A stretch of DNA of 64,000 bases from Xenorhabdus miraniensis (GTDB lineage Bacteria > Pseudomonadota > Gammaproteobacteria > Enterobacterales > Enterobacteriaceae): NCBI RefSeq assembly GCF_002632615.1, contig NZ_NITZ01000004.1, forward strand, positions 124,001 to 188,000. Direction: 5' to 3'. Below, in pieces: positions 59,760-64,000 of the stretch. The first letter of the stretch is position 1, and every line of letters begins with the position of its first letter. The notes under the pieces were generated by a model. That model was not told where the DNA came from. It saw only the letters and a list, made by a program, of their open reading frames with translations, and did no database searches. Position numbers and translations under genes: made by a program.

Positions 59760-60959
59760 TTAAGATAATATTGTGCCTAATTGAAAAATAGGCAGGTACA
59801 TGGCCAGCAATAATAAACCAACAATCAGTGCCATTATCAACATCAATAGAGGTTCAAGTAATTGAACTAAACTATCAGCGAGGTTGATGGATTTTTCCTG
59901 ATACCATTTTGCAAGATTAAATAAAAATAACTCTAATTGCCCAGATTCTTCACCTATAGTGACAAACTGTTGACATAAAGAAGGGAAATACTTTGCGTTT
60001 TTTAAAGCATCACTCATTGGAATTCCTTGTTGGATTTGCCGATGTAAATATTTTATGCCAGTGATAAAAACAGGGTGGTGAGTGGCATTAAGTGCGCATT
60101 CCAGCCCCGTTGTGAGTGTTAACCCTGCTTTCTGGGTCATGAATAGAATATGGAATATTTGATTGGTTTGCTGGTAAATCGTGAGTTGCTTAAACAGGGG
60201 AAGTTTCAGCAGGAACATTTTTTCCTTTGTTTGCATGATGGGAAAGTGATGGCGTAACCACAGATAACCAATCAGTGATATCAATATTATTACTAACAAT
60301 AGTACGCCATGCTGAATTAAGAAATCAGAACTTGATAAAACCCACTGAGTTAACAAAGGCAAAGTCGCATTAAATGAAGAATAAACATGTCGGAATTCCG
60401 GTAAGACAAAAACCAACATCAGGATGACTACGAGAATACTCACAAAAGCGACAATCAAAGGGTAACGATAAGCCTTTTGAATTTTCTTCCTTAACGTATC
60501 TTGCTGCTCCAGCCGATGAAGGATTAATTGACAGCAATTTTCAAGTTGGCCTGTCTGTTCTCCTACAGCAATAATCTGGCTGAATAAGGGAGGAAATAAT
60601 TTTGGATAATATTCCAGTGTTGTGGAGAATGGCTCACCTTGGCTAATTTTCTGAATCATGTCTGTTAATACACATCGCCAAAGTGCATGTTTGCATTCTT
60701 GTAATAAGATAGCTAACCCCCGAAGTAGAGGAATTCCTGAGGTCAGTAATGAGCTTAACTGATGAATAAAATGTAGGCGATAAGCAACTTCCTTTTCACT
60801 GTAATGAATGACTTTTTTGCATTTAATCGAATAGGGTTGTAAATCGAGATAACTTAAGTGTTGAAATACACTTTTTTTGTTGTGGCCGATGCTTTCTCCC
60901 TTGGTAATTTTTCCTTTATTATTAATTGCTTGCCATTGGTAAATATATTCTATTTTCAT
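59760..60959 (-). CDS. hofC: type IV pilin assembly protein HofC (PilC/GspF-type)
   Basis: HofC is the polytopic platform protein of a type IV pilus or type II-like system, anchoring the assembly ATPase. It has two repeats of the T2SSF domain (LSSLLTSGIPLLRGL near 68 and MTQKAGLTLTTGLECAL near 275) with conserved EESGQLE segments, and three hydrophobic segments near 165, 215 and 370. Length is 399 residues. It overlaps hofB by four bases. It is the pilC analogue in the ppdD-hofB-hofC set. Confidence 0.9.
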   Translation of the reverse strand: MKIEYIYQWQAINNKGKITKGESIGHNKKSVFQHLSYLDLQPYSIKCKKVIHYSEKEVAYRLHFIHQLSSLLTSGIPLLRGLAILLQECKHALWRCVLTDMIQKISQGEPFSTTLEYYPKLFPPLFSQIIAVGEQTGQLENCCQLILHRLEQQDTLRKKIQKAYRYPLIVAFVSILVVILMLVFVLPEFRHVYSSFNATLPLLTQWVLSSSDFLIQHGVLLLVIILISLIGYLWLRHHFPIMQTKEKMFLLKLPLFKQLTIYQQTNQIFHILFMTQKAGLTLTTGLECALNATHHPVFITGIKYLHRQIQQGIPMSDALKNAKYFPSLCQQFVTIGEESGQLELFLFNLAKWYQEKSINLADSLVQLLEPLLMLIMALIVGLLLLAMYLPIFQLGTILS

Positions 60960-62503
60960 ACTGTCTCATGGCCTGTAATTTGATAAATCTCTTCAAGGGT
61001 GGTTATTCCTTTTTCCGCTAATGCCAACCCTGCTGAAAAAAGAGTTGAATCCTGTTGTGAGGCAAGTAAATGTGAAATGTTACTGCTTGCATGTTCAGAC
61101 ATCATTGCTTGCTGGAGTTCTGGTTTTATTTCGAGAAATTCATAAATAGCTGTTCTGCCGTAATAACCAGAAAAACAGTAGTCACAACCAACGGCATTCC
61201 ACTTTCTGATAGAGACAAGTTGCTTTGCAGATAAGGGAAGAGTTTCTGTCTTACTGATAAGGTTGGGTATGATGGTGGACGTTAGGTCTTGCTGGCGGCA
61301 ATGGGGGCAGAGTTTACGAACCAGTCGCTGTGCAATAATCAACTTCACGCATGACGCTGTTGTGTAGCCAGAAATTCCCAAATTTTGCAGGCGGGATAAA
61401 GTATCAATGGTGGAGTTGGTATGCAGTGTTGATAAAACCAAGTGCCCCGTTTGCGCTGCTTTCATTGATATTTCGGCAGTTTCATTATCACGAATCTCAC
61501 CAACCATAATGATATCGGGATCTTGGCGTAATAATGCCCTGAGAACTTTGGCAAAATCCAGCCCAATCTTATTATTTACAGATGTTTGATTGATGCCGTT
61601 CAATGGAATTTCAACGGGATCTTCGACACTACAGATATTCTTTTTAGCTTGGTTTAAATATTGCAGGCAGCTATAGAGCGAGACAGTTTTTCCACTCCCC
61701 GTTGGACCGGTTACCAAAATCATTCCTTGTGGTAAATGGATCTTCTGTTTTAACAACTGTAACTGTGATTCAGGCATACCCAGTTGTTCCAGGGACAACT
61801 GGTGTATGGTATTTAAAATACGCAGAACTATTTTTTCCCCATGCAAGGTTGGTAGTGTTGATATGCGTATTGCATAGTTATTTGTATTATCGTTATTTGT
61901 ATTATCGCTCCAATCAAATTGCCCATCCTGAGGTTGGCGTTTTTCGGCGATATTGAGTTTTGCCATGATTTTTAAACGGGCGGGAATACGGGTATTCATT
62001 TGAGCTGGTGGAGTGTGCATGTCATGTAATATGCCATCAACTCGGATGCGTATTTGATAACCACGTTGAGAAGGCTCAAAGTGAATATCTGAAGCCCTTT
62101 TTTGGATCGAGGTTAATATCGTTTGATTGATTAACTGAATAACAGGCGTATCTATATCCTCATCCTGAAAACCGTTTGTTTGCACCATATGATGATTGGA
62201 ATAGCGATTATCCAGACTATCAATGCGATAAGATTTATCTCCATTATTTTCTGCGCAGTGATGCTCTTCTGATATGACGGGTTTTTCCTGCATCAGCAGT
62301 GATTCTATTTTTGCTTCTGGCCAGATGTCTATATTAACAATTAAGCCGGAAATAAAACGCAATGCAGCGATGAAATCCTCATTGGGTGATTTACTACAGG
62401 CAATAGTAATAGTTTGGGGGTCTTTTTTTATAATAATCGACTGGTGCCGTTGACATAATTCCTTGACTTCTCTTTCCATTAAGAGATTTTCCTTATTTAT
62501 CAT
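60956..62503 (-). CDS. hofB: type IV pilus assembly ATPase HofB (GspE/PilB-type)
   Basis: HofB is the hexameric secretion/pilus-extension ATPase. The Walker A GPTGSGKTVS is near residue 270, DPDIIMVGEIRDNETA is the Asp/Walker B region, TLHTNS the His box, and a tetracysteine zinc motif (CPHCRQQ with CDYCFSGY) follows. The protein is 515 residues, longer than the E. coli protein (461). A tandem 15-bp duplication at 61877-61906 encodes a duplicated DNTNN inside the region before the ATPase domain. Two divergent Asn-rich stretches make this loop variable. It probably works with hofC and ppdD. Confidence 0.9.
   Translation of the reverse strand: MINKENLLMEREVKELCQRHQSIIIKKDPQTITIACSKSPNEDFIAALRFISGLIVNIDIWPEAKIESLLMQEKPVISEEHHCAENNGDKSYRIDSLDNRYSNHHMVQTNGFQDEDIDTPVIQLINQTILTSIQKRASDIHFEPSQRGYQIRIRVDGILHDMHTPPAQMNTRIPARLKIMAKLNIAEKRQPQDGQFDWSDNTNNDNTNNYAIRISTLPTLHGEKIVLRILNTIHQLSLEQLGMPESQLQLLKQKIHLPQGMILVTGPTGSGKTVSLYSCLQYLNQAKKNICSVEDPVEIPLNGINQTSVNNKIGLDFAKVLRALLRQDPDIIMVGEIRDNETAEISMKAAQTGHLVLSTLHTNSTIDTLSRLQNLGISGYTTASCVKLIIAQRLVRKLCPHCRQQDLTSTIIPNLISKTETLPLSAKQLVSIRKWNAVGCDYCFSGYYGRTAIYEFLEIKPELQQAMMSEHASSNISHLLASQQDSTLFSAGLALAEKGITTLEEIYQITGHETV
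61877..61906 (-). repeat. 15-bp tandem duplication inside hofB
   Basis: Two identical 15-bp units (61877-61891 and 61892-61906, GTTATTTGTATTATC on the plus strand) encode DNTNN twice in HofB, preserving frame. Confidence 0.95.
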
Positions 62504-62568
62504 TAATTATATTCCTTTGATAGGTTAATTATTTAACCCGCTTATTTTAAAAAGGTTATTTTATGTTT

Positions 62569-62991
62569 TTAGAATTTTAAGGTTTCCTGACATTTTAGTT
62601 TTAATGATTCATTTTTAGACTCACAAATAGTATTCCATTGTGTGATACCTGTTTTCGTATCTTGAGTTGGTTTTAAAATGGCGTTAAGTCCGCTGAGATT
62701 TTGTTGCCCTACGACCGTTATTTCACCCTCTTTTACTGTGATAGTACTGACATAGCGACTATTGTGACCTGATGGGATGGACGCTTGTCCAGAATGGCAG
62801 TCCCTATAATTTTCAGTCTCAAAGCGACAAAGCTCCACGCCGGATTTATAAGGCACAAGAGCTTGCAACATATCGGTCAATGCTGCTTTCTGGATGTATC
62901 CCTGATAACTGGGAATACCAATTGCGCCGAGGATAGATATAATTGCCATAACAACCATCAATTCTATTAATGTAAATCCATGTTGATTCAT
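62569..62991 (-). CDS. ppdD: major type IV prepilin (PpdD-like)
   Basis: This is a type IV pilin precursor. The short leader MNQHG is cut by the prepilin peptidase before Phe6, giving mature FTLIELMVVMAIISILGAIG with the conserved Glu5 and hydrophobic alpha-1 helix. Length is 140 residues. A likely disulfide loop near the C-terminus uses cysteines in TICESK and LKCQET. The three-gene set ppdD-hofB-hofC matches the E. coli arrangement, which is rarely expressed in the laboratory. Confidence 0.92.
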   Translation of the reverse strand: MNQHGFTLIELMVVMAIISILGAIGIPSYQGYIQKAALTDMLQALVPYKSGVELCRFETENYRDCHSGQASIPSGHNSRYVSTITVKEGEITVVGQQNLSGLNAILKPTQDTKTGITQWNTICESKNESLKLKCQETLKF

Positions 62992-63318
62992 TTTTCTTCC
63001 TTATGCTTATTTGTATTGGCTATCAAATTTGGTCGCAGATAAATGATAAATGCAGATATGAGTAAGCATGAAGTAAACAGCGGAAAACAAAATAGCTTTA
63101 GCTATATTTATGGAGTTGGTTTGAAAAAAATAATAATGTGTTACATTTTTTTGCAAAAAATTTTCGAACGTGATCGTAAATAAAAAACGCCATCAATCTT
63201 GGTCAATGGAAGGTGTTGACATGTTAAGCTGTTACACTTTAAGTAGTCACATGAGCTGTGAATTAAGATAATTGGCCGGAACAGCGTGATATTGAATTAT
63301 TAAGGGAGAAGTAAAAGA
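62992..63318. other. ppdD-ampD intergenic region, nadC absent
   Basis: In E. coli nadC lies between ppdD and ampD. Here this stretch of about 330 bp has no coding frame that I can support, and presumably holds the divergent promoters of the ppdD and ampD operons. It is AT-rich with no remnant of NadC recognised. Confidence 0.5.
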
Positions 63319-63861
63319 ATGAAACTGCATGAAGGGTGGATTGATATTGCAAGAAAAGTTATTTCTCCACATTGTGATCTGCGTCCAGAAGATGAAATTC
63401 CATCATTACTGGTTATTCATAACATTAGCTTACCTCCCGGAAAATTTGGTGGCCCTTATATTGATCAATTATTTATGGGGACACTGAACCCAAATGATGA
63501 TCCTTTTTTTGATGAGATCAAACACCTGCGTGTTTCTGCCCACTGCCTAATCCGGCGCGATGGGGAAGTTGTTCAATATGTGCCTTTCAATAAAAGAGCT
63601 TGGCATGCTGGTGTTTCCTGCTACTGTGACCGTGAAAAATGCAATGATTTTTCGATAGGCATTGAGTTGGAAGGTACGGATTACGAGGAATTTACTGAAA
63701 TTCAGTACATTAAACTGGCGAAAATCACCGGGTTACTTATCAGCCAATATCCTGATATCCACGATAATATTGTAGGACACAGTGATATTGCCCCGAGTAG
63801 AAAGACTGATCCAGGACCATATTTTTATTGGGATTACTATCGACAACTATTGAAGGAGTGA
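63319..63861 (+). CDS. ampD: 1,6-anhydro-N-acetylmuramyl-L-alanine amidase AmpD
   Basis: AmpD is a cytoplasmic zinc amidase that recycles anhydro-muropeptides and thereby keeps AmpR-controlled beta-lactamase off. Zinc ligands are His in LVIHNISLPPG (near 35), His in GHSDIAPSRKTDPG (near 155) and Asp in that motif. The family segments SAHCLIRRDGEV and YDDRAWHAG-like NKRAWHAGVS are present. Length is 180 residues (E. coli 183). ampE follows five bases later. Confidence 0.96.
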   Translation: MKLHEGWIDIARKVISPHCDLRPEDEIPSLLVIHNISLPPGKFGGPYIDQLFMGTLNPNDDPFFDEIKHLRVSAHCLIRRDGEVVQYVPFNKRAWHAGVSCYCDREKCNDFSIGIELEGTDYEEFTEIQYIKLAKITGLLISQYPDIHDNIVGHSDIAPSRKTDPGPYFYWDYYRQLLKE

Positions 63862-63866
63862 GTTGG

Positions 63867-64000
63867 ATGACTCTCTTTATTCTACTGTTAATACTGGCAT
63901 GGGAACGTGTTTTTAAAATGGGAGACCATTGGCAGTTGGAACGTTATTTATCCCCTCTTTTTGCCGGAATAAAATCACATTCATTGTGGGGCAGTTTGGT
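63867..64000 (+). CDS. ampE: AmpE, inner membrane regulator (window-truncated)
   Basis: Only the first 44 codons lie in the window: MTLFILLLILAWERVFKMGD and on to HWQLERYLSPLF, which matches the N-terminus of E. coli AmpE ([25 protein letters not shown]). AmpE is a polytopic membrane protein encoded with AmpD. The ATG follows GGAGTGAGTTGG, in the usual ampDE operon. The rest lies beyond the window end. Confidence 0.95.
   Translation, partial: MTLFILLLILAWERVFKMGDHWQLERYLSPLFAGIKSHSLWGSL

Overview
The window looks like chromosomal DNA from an entomopathogenic enterobacterium of the Xenorhabdus/Photorhabdus type (Morganellaceae). This is inferred from very high protein similarity to Escherichia coli across a conserved core (dcw cluster, leu/ilv, secA to ampE), a moderately AT-rich base composition, and an EntD/NgrA-type phosphopantetheinyl transferase outside any enterobactin locus. 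No rRNA, tRNA or CRISPR array was seen.

Region 1 (1-15.3 kb) starts with the 5' part of metK, then speA and speB. In E. coli loiP lies next to speB. Here an accessory block separates them: a phosphopantetheinyl transferase, galE with only a stub of galT after it, an O-methyltransferase, a secreted protein, a cbs-mccB reverse transsulfuration operon, a second peptide deformylase and an unknown small gene. loiP and mutH follow.

Region 2 (15.3-22.4 kb) is a scar. The two ends of one gene, sgrR, lie about 6 kb apart in collinear orientation (C-terminal end at 15843-16020, N-terminal end at about 22010-22213). Between them are decayed transposases of the IS982, ISAs1 and IS5 families, a frameshifted pRiA4b-ORF3-like gene, and an intact three-gene module: a LysR regulator divergent from a DRE-TIM metallolyase-like enzyme and an AEC-family transporter. 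Beside the sgrR stub lies a short candidate SgrS-like small RNA. setA, leuD and leuC, which follow in E. coli, are absent.

Region 3 (22.4-32.8 kb) carries leuB-leuA with a leucine attenuator (leuL), leuO, a long-chain acyl-CoA ligase, ilvIH and cra: branched-chain amino acid synthesis and its regulators.

Region 4 (33.4-51.3 kb) is a complete division and cell wall cluster in canonical order, mraZ-rsmH-ftsL-ftsI-murE-murF-mraY-murD-ftsW-murG-murC-ddlB-ftsQ-ftsA-ftsZ-lpxC, preceded by a promoter with MraZ boxes. It makes lipid II, builds the septal synthase and assembles the Z ring.

Region 5 (51.4-64 kb) holds a DUF721/DciA-like gene, secM-secA with a variant arrest motif, an ABC-F ATPase inserted before mutT, yacG-zapD-coaE, type IV pilus-like hofC-hofB-ppdD, and ampD-ampE (ampE cut by the window end). 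nadC and guaC are missing from their usual places here.

A recurring small-scale feature is short tandem duplication. Fifteen-bp periods occur at four separate places, and 18-, 22- and 7-bp duplications at others. At least one of them broke a reading frame.
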